This document shows positions 23,760 through 34,458 of a stretch of DNA of 64,000 nucleotides, piece by piece; position 1 is the first letter of the stretch, and the number at the start of each line of letters is the position of its first letter. The stretch lies in assembly GCA_026075535.2 (NCBI GenBank), contig AP026545.1, positions 8,432,001-8,496,000 on the forward strand. The letters run 5' to 3'. The translations under genes and the position numbers were made by a program. Source of the DNA: Tricholoma matsutake (Eukaryota; Basidiomycota; Agaricomycetes; Agaricales; Tricholomataceae). The notes under the pieces are model-generated. The model saw only the letters and a list, made by a program, of their open reading frames with translations. It was not told the origin of the DNA and did no database searches.

Positions 23760-25071
23760 TCAGTTGATATTCTGCTGGGTCAACGACGACATGTTATTTT
23801 CCTTTTTAGGGAGAGGATAACATTGGAGGCCGAGATGCTCACAGAGTTCAAGGCTAATCACTGTGCAGGGGCAACCAATGTCCATCAGTGGATAGATTTT
23901 AACGGGGAATTTGGTGATGAGGGGGCCAGTGGTGTAGAGGGTAGGAAATAGGTGTGATACAGTAAAGGGGACATCAGCAGGGGGAGGGACATATGAGTCA
24001 GTTTCGTTGTCCTCCACCGCCGCCTTTGTTGCCACTGCTGGCGCCGTGAGTGTGACATATGTCTTGGCATCGGGCCAGGTGTTGTCTGCCTTCATGGGAC
24101 AGTCAGGGTTCTTGTGGCCGGCATACAATTTATGGCATCATGTGCAGCCGGTGTGTTTTTTGAGGATTGCCCATTCTTTGAGTGTGAGGGCAGGGAGGTG
24201 CTTCTTCTCAACCTGTTTTGTTTTGCTGGGGCCAGCGGTGGGAGAGTTTCTCTTTGCCAGCGGGTCAGTGAAGTCAAGAAAGTAGGTCTTTCTTCTTGCC
24301 GCAGCATGTGGCATGTGCAGCGGTGGAGGCATCAATGAGTTTTTGGGTGTGTGCATCTTCTGCACACATGTGGTCATCATGTTCCTTTACCTCGAGGGCC
24401 CAGGGGGGAAGTTTGGTGGCCAGGACAGGCTCGAGACTGATGTTGAGTCTCAAGTCAGGGTGGAGGTTGGATTGGAGTTGGTTTTTGAGTTTGGCCTTGG
24501 TCGGTGCAGAGGTGGCGAGGATGGCGTTCAGGTTCTCAATCTCAATTTTCCAGTCAATGAAGACCTGGTCACCTTGTGATGAGGAGAGGATGGTTTCAAG
24601 GATGTCATGGGCCAAGTTCTTCTCCAGGACAAGTTGGGAGAGCTCACCAAGGTATCCATCCAGGGAGAGGGCATCAATCCGAGTTTGGTCAGCTTGGTAC
24701 CATGCCACAAGGCGAGGTTCAAACATGCCCTTGGCAATGTAGCTGACGATTTCATCGTCTGTCTTCCCACCATGCTTCTTGTAGTGTTTGCATGCGAGGG
24801 TCCACAGTTGCATGATGAGAGGGGTACTTTTTCCAGCAGTGAGTATTGGGCATTCCTTCATCTTCATGACCTTCACTTTGGTGAGGGGTTGTGTGGAGGG
24901 TGACATTTTGGTTCGAGCAGCAGGTGGTGCGGCCCGGTAGTTGGGATGGTTAATTGTGATGGTTGGTGTACTTTCATTGGTGGATGAGTCAGTATCAGTG
25001 TTTGGTGGTGACAGTGGCAGTGATCGGCGGATGTGCTGGCGCTTTCGTCGTGTGGTTGGTAGTGTCTCCAA
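23760..25071 (-). pseudogene. Gag plus protease region of the nested chromovirus
   Basis: An open frame of 265 codons (25071-24274) encodes a Gag: a polar Pro/Thr-rich start, then a helical segment with WTLACKHYKKHG and LVAWYQADQTRIDAL, a capsid-like core. Frames 24380-24138 and 24128-23760 continue with KTYFLDFTDPLAKR, a partial knuckle (YAGHKNPDCPMKAD) and a protease-like region. There the D-T/S-G box appears as MDIGCPCTVIS, so the catalytic triplet is altered. At least two frameshifts separate the parts. Confidence 0.82.
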
Positions 25072-25200
25072 TTCGGCTGGTTGGCCAGAATCCTGTAAAC
25101 TTCTTCTCCTGCTCCTGGTGAGGAGTGGGATGAGGGTGGAAGGTTGCCAAGACAGGGTTGGTTCGGTAGGCGAAGAAAGTTGTCAGTGTCAAAAAAAAAG

Positions 25201-25853
25201 TGGAAGGATGCTGAGTTTGGCAGCCTACACTAGACTTAGGTTTACTAAAAGACAGGATCAAATTATCTTCGTTGCATGGAAGTAGGAACCATAAGTTACT
25301 ACAAATAAAAGAATAGGAAGTTACTATACCTACATTGCATGGAAGTAGGAACGAAGGTTAAGGAATAAAAAATAAGTAATATATAAGAAAAAGATCGACC
25401 GTGTAAGTAAAAGGCTGCATCAAGCATAGGGTGTGATTTGGGAAGGCCTCATTGGGCATAGTCACATAATAGGAAGGTACCGCATCAATAGGATAATGTT
25501 GGCACTGCTGGATGTGGATAGAAGAGTAATAAGGATGTATGGTGCCATTGCCAGGATGCATGTCACCGGTTGTTGTTGTTGTATTTGCCAGTGGCTGTTC
25601 CAGTGGCGAGGGTGATTGTGTTGGCGATGTGTGTGGCTGTGTTGGCACCGTGGGAGTGTGTTGGTGGTGTAGGGTGGCCATAACTCACTGTAACACAGAC
25701 ATTGGTATATCTGGTGTTGGTGAGTTGTTTATGCACTGTAGGTGGCTATGCTATCGCCTGTGGCTGTGCTGGTGGCAAGGGTGGTTGTGTCGGCAATGTG
25801 TGTGGCTGTGTTGGCGCCATGGAAGTGTGTAATGGTGGTGTAGTAATGTAACA
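25201..25853 (-). repeat. 5' LTR of the nested chromovirus, truncated
   Basis: Direct copy of 20784-21424. It lacks the outer about 170 bp present in the other copy and abuts the inverted arm at 25854, so its outer end is a breakpoint rather than a native terminus. Confidence 0.75.
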
Positions 25854-26087
25854 ACACAAAGGAAGGTTTCCAGAATGGATCTGAAAGAAACATTGTAGGA
25901 TACACTTTTTCTGTTTCTGTTTCTTGCAGATACAGCTTGAATACATGTAAAATAATTCCTTAGTATTTTGTCTAAATATGTCTTGAGAATATCCAAAGGA
26001 TATACAAATCAGAAGTCTTAAAACATGTTTCTGAGGTTGTGTTTCTGTGGGAAACACAGATCAGTGCCAGCAGTGAAAAATGTTTGC
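25854..26087 (-). repeat. Right arm of the inverted repeat
   Basis: Reverse complement of 20523-20757, abutting the end of the right LTR copy directly. It carries small indels relative to the left arm, including a shortened CATTTTTCATGG region. Confidence 0.85.
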
Positions 26088-27207
26088 ATCTTCCATTGCA
26101 GCTGTTTTCACAGTGACTTTCTGGCTTAGCTTTGGGTGAAGGAAATGTAGACAGAGGACCCATGTCTGTAAAATTAACTCCCTCTTGGCTGTGTCACATG
26201 CATAATTCTGACCAATTTCTTGAAATCCATCTATTACAAGTTGAAAACTAGTTCGGATTCATATCTGAATAGAAAGGAACATTTGTACACCAATTTTTCC
26301 ACCAAAAAGAAATGCCAAGGGTGGTGTAAAAGTCAGAAATCAGGGTGGACACAAATGGCAGGCATGCAGGTGCTACAATCCCTTCCACAACACATTTCAA
26401 ACTTCATCTTTGGTAACAGAATATGATGCTACACATTTAAAAAAGATTCTGGCTTGTATATGACTTAAATATTGGCATTGTTCCATTTCTTTGGAGTACA
26501 ATACCCCAGGAAACATGTAAAATAATATGTTTACTTGATAATCATCTTCTGAGATCATTTATCTACAAGATGTTTGCCCAACAGTAAGCCAGAAAGTCAT
26601 TGTAGAAGCAATAAGACGAGCAGCAATTCAGCTGACAGTGCAAGATTATATTTGCTCATGTTTATTCATCAAGGGCCAGCTTTATTCAGTACAAATAGTT
26701 AGAATAGTACAGTATCTGCCCTGCTACAATGTCTCTGTGTTTGTGAGATTGCCAACGGCCCTCCAGCACAAAATTATCAAAAAGATTTTTTTAAGAGCTC
26801 AAGAGCTGGACTAACTAACCATCCCTATATGGCAATTTGACCATGTGACACCCCCTTGTGTCATATAGCTGTACAAAAAAAATTATAGCTCAGGTAATAA
26901 GCAATGCTCTGATACAACAAAATACTCATACAAAAATGTTTTAGGTCATATCTCAACCAATTCTTAACCATTTTTGATGATCCAGGGACCGAAAATGAAG
27001 TAAATATGTGTGGGAGTAAGGTCAAACACACTTTGGGACAAGAGACTGGTTGCAACCGGTTTGAACTGGTTTTTCATCAGACCTACTATATTTTTTGAAA
27101 TGAAAGACCAGCAACTGGACTGCAAAAGACTGGTCCATAAATAGACCTTTGGTCCAGTCTTTTCTGGTCCAATTCAGTCCAGTTTCGGTCTTTTTTTCGG
27201 TCCTATG

Positions 27208-27227
27208 CACTGGACCTGCAAACACTA
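27208..27227 (-). repeat. Right terminal inverted repeat of the hAT element
   Basis: On the plus strand the element ends ...ACTGGACCTGCAAACACTA and is followed by TTCTCAAG (27228-27235), the second copy of the target-site duplication. Confidence 0.88.
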
Positions 27228-27235
27228 TTCTCAAG

Positions 27236-28069
27236 GCTGCCGTCTCTTTTGCAAATTTGACTATGGACTCCTGTATGGCTCCCGCTAAGTAATTTATCTA
27301 TGCAGTTGAGACACTGCCACAGTTACTGAGATGTTCCGCTCTGATTCTGTACCCCAGTATTTAAGCCTAGTTGGTTTCAACTTATATTCCTCAGTTCGTA
27401 TACCGATAAAGACTTGACATAGACTCGACTTAAACCTGCCAATCCAATCTTGTTCTACTCCTACCTCCATCCTCTAAGAGTCCAACCTTCATTTGACTCA
27501 AACTCTAGCTCTCCCTCTGAAGTTCTGGTCTCATCTGAACTTAACCAAAGTCCCTCCGCACTCATCCTCCCACATGTCCCACACTTACCTGCACCTACCT
27601 CCAAACCTTCATCTTGAAATTAGGACACCAGATGAGGTGAAGGGTGCAACTTCTTACAAGTTGAAGCCAAGTCCTTTCTGTTCCCCTTCTGCTGGATCCA
27701 CTACGACCCAACAACCTCCCGCTATCGACACCCACAGGATCTGACTGGATTCCAATGTGCACCTCTGGATCAGTTCTTAACAGTATATACAAACTCACAC
27801 TTCACTTGTCTCACTCCTCTCTATGACCCCTACCAAGACCCGCTAGTGCAACCAGAGATTCCCAACATGCTGGCACCATTCCTGGGATCTCTGCAATTCA
27901 GCAATCCACTCTTTCCGACCCCCAACCCGCCACTACTTTCGGAGTGTCTTCCAGACCCTCGAACATCTTCTGACAAATCAGCTCAGGAGCCACATCAATC
28001 AGTGCTAATCTCATGTCTAGTCATGCCCTGCATTCTTCTGCCCACCTGGAAGATCTTTGACCCATGACT
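27236..28069. other. Unassigned, possibly a retroelement LTR/leader
   Basis: Continues the DNA interrupted by the hAT insertion. A TATA-like GTATTTAAGCC at about 27357 is followed by a pyrimidine-rich stretch and a short Met-start frame near 27822, which resembles the 3' half of an LTR followed by a Gag leader. No domain supports this. Nothing else seen. Confidence 0.3.
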
Positions 28070-28434
28070 CCCCTTAAGTAGAGGTCTTTACACTGCCCCA
28101 TATGTTCCGTGCAGACTCCACATGGACTCCGTGCAGATTTGCAATCCATACAACAAACCATTTTAGCTGTGCAACACGGTGTGACAGTCTGCATGGATCC
28201 ATGCAGACTAACACAGAATCCATGTATTTTACTTGGATTCCACAGATTTTGTCTGTCTGCATCCATGATCAACCAGGTCGGACAAGCAAGGACAGTCCGC
28301 ATGCATCCAAACAGACCATTTGAGCTTAGCAAAATAATGTCACCAATGGTATTTGAACCTGTAGCCTCATGACTAAGTAAGAGAGTACAGACATGCATTA
28401 CCATTACACTATGCAGCCATTACTGTTTGGGGCC
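28070..28434 (-). repeat. tRNA-related SINE-like repeat, copy 1
   Basis: On the minus strand there is a Pol III A-box-like TAGTGTAATGGT (28411-28400) and, 40 nt downstream, a B-box-like GGTTCAAATACC (28359-28348). The pair is arranged as in a tRNA gene but without a foldable acceptor stem that I could identify. The downstream body contains TGGAGTCC and GTCTGCATGGATCCATGCAG palindromic motifs. A second copy with similar box spacing lies at 43035-43225. Confidence 0.55.
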
Positions 28435-28436
28435 AT

Positions 28437-28760
28437 TGATGCAACTACATACCACTGTTTGGCTTTGTATGACAAAGCACACAGCCGCATCATCAATGTT
28501 GCCAGCTCATCACTCACCACCACCATCAACGCCACCACCTCCCTCCCTCCCCTCCACTCTACCACCACCACCACTGCATGCATGCACACCACCACCATTC
28601 CCATGCCCACTCCCACCATCACCACCACCTTCAAATGAGCTGACTGGATGGAATGCAGGCCCAAATGATGGCAACTATCGTTTGGGCCATAGATAAGTTT
28701 TTTTTCCTTTTTGTTTTTGTTTTTATCAATGAACTAATTGTATTTTATTGCTTTTTAGGT
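28437..28760 (+). repeat. CACCAC-rich repeat with hairpin and T-run, copy 1
   Basis: Shares with 43226-43560 the order TATGACAAAGCA, CCAGCTCATCACTCACCACC, a CACCAC-rich block, then an inverted repeat GGCCCAAATGA...TCGTTTGGGCC (28657-28688) followed by ATAAGTTTTTTTT. The distance from the tRNA-like A box to the hairpin is 246 bp here and 245 bp in the other copy, so head and hairpin belong to one composite repeat. Confidence 0.7.
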
Positions 28761-29224
28761 TGTATACTACTGGGGACAACCTGCCACAATGAAAAATGTG
28801 CAACCCACGCCCACACCCACCCAACCCCCCTCCTCCCTGTTCAAATGGGATGTGAGGTTGTCAACATGGGCTAGGAGGTTGCCGAGGGATGCCAGGAGAC
28901 CCCAGAAGGGGGATACCTGCCTAGTAAGCACCCACCAACCCCCGTACATGCACCACGTCACACTGACATGCCCAAACCCCTCCCTGGCCCCCCCCTCCCT
29001 GGCCCCCCCCCCCCCAAAAAAAAAAAAAAGACAGGAGACAACACCGCACCACCCACCCCCACCCCTCTCCCCACCCCTCTCAGCGACTTTACTCCTATAT
29101 ACATGGGTCAGATGATGATGGCTTTTGCCCAGTGGTGATGAGCCAGCTAACATGGGCCCATGGGGTGTCATAGCCCATGTTACAAGGGTGGGCTCATTAT
29201 GTTTATATGTACCATACAAATAGA
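28761..29224. other. Low-complexity spacer
   Basis: C-rich and A-rich runs (C10 followed by A13 around 29005-29030) and CCACCC repeats. The frames here are low complexity and not credible genes. Confidence 0.6.
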
Positions 29225-29400
29225 GTGGGCCCATAGGATATCTGACAGATATATTAGACCATGGATTATGGATGAGCCCATAGGGTATCTATCAGATACA
29301 TGAAACAGTGGGTGATGGGTGGGCCCATGACTTGTCTTGCTGTGCACTAGACCATGCATGATGGATGGGCCCATGACTGATCTGGCTGTACAAAATACAA
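29225..29400. repeat. Short tandem repeat, period about 47 bp
   Basis: Four units marked by G(G/A)GCCCAT at about 29227, 29274, 29322 and 29368, each containing a variant of CTATCAGATAC or TGACTTGTCT and GGATGATGGATG. It leads directly into the 159-bp satellite. Confidence 0.65.
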
Positions 29401-29404
29401 TATA

Positions 29405-31308
29405 CCTGCCTGATACCTTGTTTTGTAGAATGATCTTGCTAATGAAAATGAGCAAACACATCTAGATTTCTCATCTCTTTTGCACTCCAATCTCCACTAT
29501 AATAGTGTCATATAATGGGTATAATTATTAAAATGGATGGGGAATTAATAGCAATACAGTATGCCAGCCTGATACCTGGTTCTGGAAAATGATCTTGTCA
29601 TTGTAAAAGATGAAACCCATCTGGACCTCTTGTCTCTTTTGTGCTTCAATTGTCACTATAATAGTGTCATATAATGGGTATGATCATAAAAATGGATGGG
29701 AAAATGAATGAGACACAGTATGCCTGCCTGATACCCTGTTACAGAAAATGATCTTGTCATTGTAAAAGAAGTAACCCATCCGGACTTCTTGCCTCTATTG
29801 CGCTTCAATTGGCACTATTATAGTATTGGATTCCACACATGACCGGTTCAATGGGTGGAGAATTGATTGAGATACAATATGCCAGCCTGATACTTGGTTC
29901 CAGAAAATGATCTTGTCATTGTGAGAGAAGTAACCCATCTGAACTTATTTTCTCTTTTGTGCTTCAATCATTACTATATTAGTGTCCTATAATGGGTATG
30001 ATCATAAAAATGGATGGAGAATTGAATGAGATACAGTATGCCTGCCTGATACTCTGTTACAGACAATGGTCTTGTCATTGTGTAAGAATGAACCCATCTG
30101 GACTCCTGGTCTCTTTTGCGCTTCAATTGGCACTAATATAGTATTATATTCCGTACATGACCGATTCAATGGATGGAGAATTGATTTAGATAAAATATGC
30201 CAGCCTGATACCTGGTTCCAGAAAACTATCTTGTCATTGTGAATGAAGTAACCCATCTGGACTTCTTGTCTCTTTTGGGCTTCGATTGTCACTATATTAG
30301 TGTCCTATAATGGGTATGATCATAAAAAAGGATGGGGAAATGATTGAGATATGGTATGCCTGCCTGATACCCTGTTACAGACAATGGTCTTGTCATTGTG
30401 TTAGAATGAACCCATCTGGACTCCTGGTCTCTTTTGCACTTTAATTGGCACTAATATAGTATCATATTCCGTACATGACCGGTTCAATGGATGGAGAATT
30501 GATTTAGATAAAATATGCCAGCCTAATACCTGGTTCTGGAAAATGATCTTGTCATTATGAGAGAAGTAACCCATCCGGACCTCTCATCTCTTTTGCACTT
30601 CAATTGTCACTATATTAGTGTCCTATAATGGGTATGATCATAAAAAAGGATGGGGAATTGATTGAGATACAGTATGCCTGCCTGATACCCTGTTACAGAC
30701 AATGGTCTTGTCATTGTGTAAGAATGAACCCATCTGAACTCCTGGTCTCTTTTTCGCTTCAATTGGCACTACTATAGTATTATATTCCGTACATGACCGA
30801 TTCAATGGATGGAGAATTGATTTAGATAAAATATGCCAGCCTGATACCTGGTTCCAGAAAACTATCTTGTCATTGTGAATGAAGTAACCCATCTGGACTT
30901 CTTGTCTCTTTTGGGCTTCGATTGTCACTATATTAGTGTCCTATAATGGGTATGATCATAAAAATGGATGGAGAATTGAATGAGATACAGTATGCCTGCC
31001 TGATACTCTGTTACAAAAAATGTCTTGTCATTGTAAAAGAAGTAACCCATCCAGACCTCTTGTCTCTTTTGCACTTCAATTGTCACTATATCAGTGTCCA
31101 ATAATGGGTATAATCATAACAATGGATGGGGAATTGATTGAGATACAGTATGCCTGCCTGATGATACCATGTTACAAGTGGTCTTGTAATTGTGTAAGAA
31201 TGAACCCATCTGGAATTCTGGTCTCTTTTGCACTTCAATTAGTACTATAATAGTATCAGATTCCACATATGACCAAATGAACAGATGGAGAATTGCTTTA
31301 GATACTCT
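29405..31308. repeat. 159-bp satellite with exact 318-bp dimeric period
   Basis: The motif GATAC(C/T)... recurs at 29412, 29571, 29730, 29889, 30048, 30207, 30366, 30525, 30684, 30843, 31002 and 31163, that is every 159 bp except the last step (161). Two monomer types alternate: one with CTGTTACAG and TATTCCGTACATGACC, the other with TGGTTCCAG and TGTCCTATAATGGG. The true repeat is therefore a 318-bp dimer that keeps its length over at least five periods. Reading frames inside (for example 30002-30292 and 30638-30928 minus) arise because 159 is divisible by three and are not supported as genes. The right end is cut by a retroelement LTR. Confidence 0.9.
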
Positions 31309-32439
31309 AATCACATCGGCTAACTCCTACAACGTCCCAGATGCAGCGCGACCCAGTCTATCGATCGCGATATCATATCAACCACGTCAAAACATCACCA
31401 GCGACATTGATTGTATCAAGAGCCCACATTGCACAACCTTAGGACTACCCTGAAAGTCCCTAAGATCCCCCTACATGACCATCGAACATCCCCAATCAAC
31501 TTTGAACAGCCGCAACTGCAATCGAGCATCGTTGACCATTGTCAAGCATCATTGATCGATATCGAGAAACTACGAGCAACATTGGGCGCTGCCTTCATTA
31601 TCTAAATGGTGGAAGACCATGCACTAGGATGTATTACAACTCGTGCTCAAACCTGCTGATCATAGGTCAGCCTTGTTCCAAGTCCCTATCGCGCACAGAA
31701 CCCACTGGATGCATTATTGCGAGACTTAGCGCAGTTTATACACAAAGGACAGTCTCTTTTAGTTCTTTCCCTTTATTACTCTTTCATCATATGATATATA
31801 TATCTTTCTTGTTCGGATTCCAGTCTCCTTTATGGCCTTGTGCCTTAACTCATATCTTTTGCCTCATGTTCTACACATGTTTCTCATTCCATTTTAGGAA
31901 GTTTCTTTAAAACATATAAAACTCTGTAGCATCTACTTGGAAATAACAAGAAATTGTCTTCACATATCGTCTCGTATACAGTTCTAAGCATCCGATCAAC
32001 TTTCTAAAACAATCTAAGTCTCTACAGGTTTTCTCGATTGATGAGAAACCTCTGCGATCGTCGCGTCCTCAATCCTCCCTCGATCCTCTCGTCATTAGCT
32101 CTAGCAACCCTTCCAACACTTCATAGCCATTTGCCACACCCTTCGTATACTATCGACCTATTGAAAGGTCCCCAGAATTCACATATCGACCATCGATGAT
32201 ACACTAGTTTGCTGTCGATCTCGTCGATCACCCTCGATATCAATTGATACTCGATCGGACCATGCCAAATGCCTTTGGCTCTCATAACACTACCTTCATG
32301 ACTAGTACCAACTGGTCATCTACCCTTCGGTTGGGCCACGAACATTCGGAATGACTCGCAACCTTCCTCTGACTCGTCGCAAATATCATCGATTGCCTCA
32401 TCGGCAGTTTAGGTGGTTTTCCCAGGTTGAGTATCATCA
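31309..32439 (+). repeat. LTR of a Ty3/gypsy element (family M type), plus strand
   Basis: About 1.13 kb, homologous in reverse orientation to 57467-58605. It ends ...GAGTATCATCA and is followed four bases later by TGGAGCCCACCGCAAGGG (32444-32461), a primer-binding-site-like sequence beginning with the usual TGG, matched in the other copy by TGGAGCCCACCGTGAGGG. Its left edge, where homology starts (TCTAATCACATC), cuts the satellite. I could not find a TG start, so that edge is approximate. Confidence 0.8.
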
Positions 32440-32477
32440 TTTTTGGAGCCCACCGCAAGGGTTTCTGAATTATTTCA

Positions 32478-32631
32478 TTGTTGGACCAACCTCGACTTCC
32501 TTGGCTTAGGCCAACACAAGTGAGAACCCTTCGTATCGATACTCACCATGCCTTCAAATCTCTCAAACAATCGGGAGACATTCTAATTCCAGTTTCCAAA
32601 GCAGAATCTACTCATTGTAGACTATTTCCTT
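32478..32631 (+). pseudogene. Gag leader fragment of the family M element
   Basis: The frame RLPWLRPTQVRTLRIDTHHA and the following SKAESTHCRLFP match the start of the minus-strand Gag region at 57425. Homology stops at 32631, where unrelated integrase-region sequence of another family begins. This is the 5' end of a Gag cut by a junction. Confidence 0.75.
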
Positions 32632-34391
32632 ATATGACAAGTCATGCGAAAGGTGTGCCTGCCCTCCCCTCTTTTCCTTTGAACACCTGCGAGACGCGAC
32701 AGGAGTATGAGAACGTTGATCCAGATGGCTATATAGCCTGCATATCTCATGCTTATGGAATGAAAGATCATGAGTCACCAGAGTTATGGAGGGAGATCTC
32801 AAGCTATCTGAAGGATGGTATCCTCCCAGTGCACTGTGGCAACCTCAAAGAAAGGAAGCAATTTGTATTGCGCACTCGGAACTTTGTGGTTCATGAGAAT
32901 CGTCTATGGAAGCTCGGAAAAGATGGACAAATGCCACGACTACTGATTACTGATCTTGAAAAGCAAAAGACAATCTTAGCGCAGGTACATAACGAGGTTT
33001 GACACAGAGGGTGTGATGGTACTTACAAACTACTTGCCGAATGCTACTACTGGCCGAACCTCTATGACGATGTCGCATACTTTGTTTGATCGTGTAACAG
33101 CTGCCAAATATGTTCAAAAATGTGCCCCAGGATCCCCTTTTTGCTGACATGGAATACGGCTGTTCTCCGTTGCTTTCATCTCAATACAGTTCATATGCCT
33201 AAAGGCCGAGGAGGAATGCGCTACTTACTACAGGCGGTGGAACCTGCAATAGGCTGGCCGGAAGCTCAAGCTGCACAGAAGAATAACTCGGAGATGTGGG
33301 CAAGTTTCATCTATGGAGAAATTATTTGCAGGTTTGGTTGCATCCCTTACTGTGTCATGGATGGTGGCTCCGAGTTTAAGGGTGCCGCAAAGATTCTATT
33401 TGAAAAATATGGCATCACGGTAATTATTTCAAGCCCATATCATCCGCAAGGTAACAGCGTCGTGGAAAGGGCGCACCAGGTAACTGTCAATGCTCTGTTT
33501 TGTGTATGTGGCTCTGGCTCGAACAAGTGGCCTCTCTTCGTTCATGCTGTGCTATTGGCAATACACTGCACAATGTCTCGAATGACTGGGTATACACCTT
33601 ACTTTTTATTATATGGCCGTAACCCCCTTTTGGTGTTTGACGTAGCGGACCGCACTTGGGAAACAGTAGACTGGGACAAGGTAATCACAACAGAAGACCT
33701 AATCACCATCCGAACATTGCAGATAAGCCGGTGGGATACAGTACTCGCAGACGCGCTTGAACATCAGAAGAAGAAACGACAGTGTTCCGTGGATGACTTC
33801 AACAAGAAGTATGAGAAGTATTTCATTGAGAATGACTTTGACATAGGAACCTGGGTACTTCTACACAAGACTTGGCTTGACAATCAGCATGGAAACAAGG
33901 GAGCACCACGCTGGTCTGGTCCCTTTGCAATCTACCAGAAACTCAGTGATTTCTCATATTGCCTCAGGGAAATCAACGGCACTGTAAAGAGAGGTAAAGC
34001 CGCGAAAGATCGACTGAAGATATTTTATTACAGGAAAGATAACCAGACAATCATGTCCATGTCAACATCAGCCATTTCCTGTCCTTATCCCTACATGGTA
34101 GTCCCTCTTGACGGTCCAGTCTGGCAAAGTTACTGGATGATGCCATACAATAAGAGTCTCATCAGATACCGAGCGTTTCGCATTGGACTTCGTTCAGAAT
34201 ATGGCGAATCAATGATAGGCAAACTAGATGACCTCCTGGGAACTGAAGATGCCAACGAGTGTATCCTTATAGATCCCGAGTTCCCATGGCCACTTCCTTA
34301 TGCCAATGGAGCAAGACGCAAACACAACATAGCGGAGCTCGTACAAATGACAGATAATTTCTCAGCTTCCTTTGCATATTTTCTGCGTTGA
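32632..34391 (+). pseudogene. Integrase region of a second Ty3/gypsy family (family B)
   Basis: Reads the integrase zinc-binding region (NFVVHENRLWKLG ... HRGCDGTYKLLAECYYWPNL ... CNSCQ), broken by stops near 33000 and 33090. It is followed by a long open frame (33120-34391, 423 aa) with the DDE core: VMDGGSEFKG carries the second Asp and PYHPQGNSVVERAH the Glu. The position of the first Asp reads HLNTVHMP, Asp replaced by Asn. GTWVLLHKTWLD and WSGPFAIYQ mark the C-terminal domain. Its family matches the Gag-RT on the opposite strand at 35604-39738. Confidence 0.85.
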
Positions 34392-34458
34392 ATTTTTGTT
34401 CCCAGTTCATTTTCTTGTTACCGGCATGATGGGGGCATCATGCGAAGTTCCCCCCAGT

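Larger units (their letters stand above)
20784..25853 (-). mobile_element. Nested Ty3/gypsy chromovirus, minus strand
   Basis: Flanked by direct copies of an LTR (20784-about 21597 and 25201-25853). On the minus strand the order is Gag (25071), zinc knuckle and protease, RT, integrase core, chromodomain. RNase H and the first part of integrase are missing. No target-site duplication is apparent: the left flank is ...TATAG and the right flank ACACA. Together with the shortened right LTR this suggests rearrangement after insertion. Confidence 0.9.
19003..27227. mobile_element. hAT-like element, 8.2 kb, with nested chromovirus
   Basis: The left end reads TAGTGTTTAAAGGTCCAGTC, and the right end read inward on the minus strand is TAGTGTTTGCAGGTCCAGTG, imperfect terminal inverted repeats. 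The element is flanked by a perfect 8-bp direct repeat, TTCTCAAG, at 18995-19002 and 27228-27235; 8-bp duplications are the hAT hallmark. Both ends carry dense GGTCC/GGACC subterminal motifs (19012-19165 and about 27045-27220), likely transposase-binding sites. A second inverted pair lies further in, around 19450 and 26850. Only a zinc-finger scrap of the transposase is recognisable (20089-20303), so this copy is non-autonomous. A gypsy element fills 20784-25853. Confidence 0.88.

Noticed and set aside
20779..25858. 5-bp target-site duplication for the nested gypsy element
   Set aside because: Flanks TATAG and ACACA differ; the right LTR end is truncated, so no duplication can be claimed.
28348..28411. 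Possible functional tRNA gene
   Set aside because: A- and B-box-like motifs are present but I could not form acceptor, anticodon and T stems; better explained as a SINE-type head.
28393..29234. Several ORFs of 80-155 aa on both strands
   Set aside because: Low-complexity CACCAC and C-rich repeats; not credible proteins.
30002..30928. Two near-identical 96-aa minus-strand ORFs
   Set aside because: They lie in the 159-bp satellite two dimers apart (636 bp); they stay open only because 159 is divisible by three. No domain.
29225..31308. CRISPR-like array
   Set aside because: Repeats are long, contiguous and without unique spacers; this is a eukaryotic satellite.
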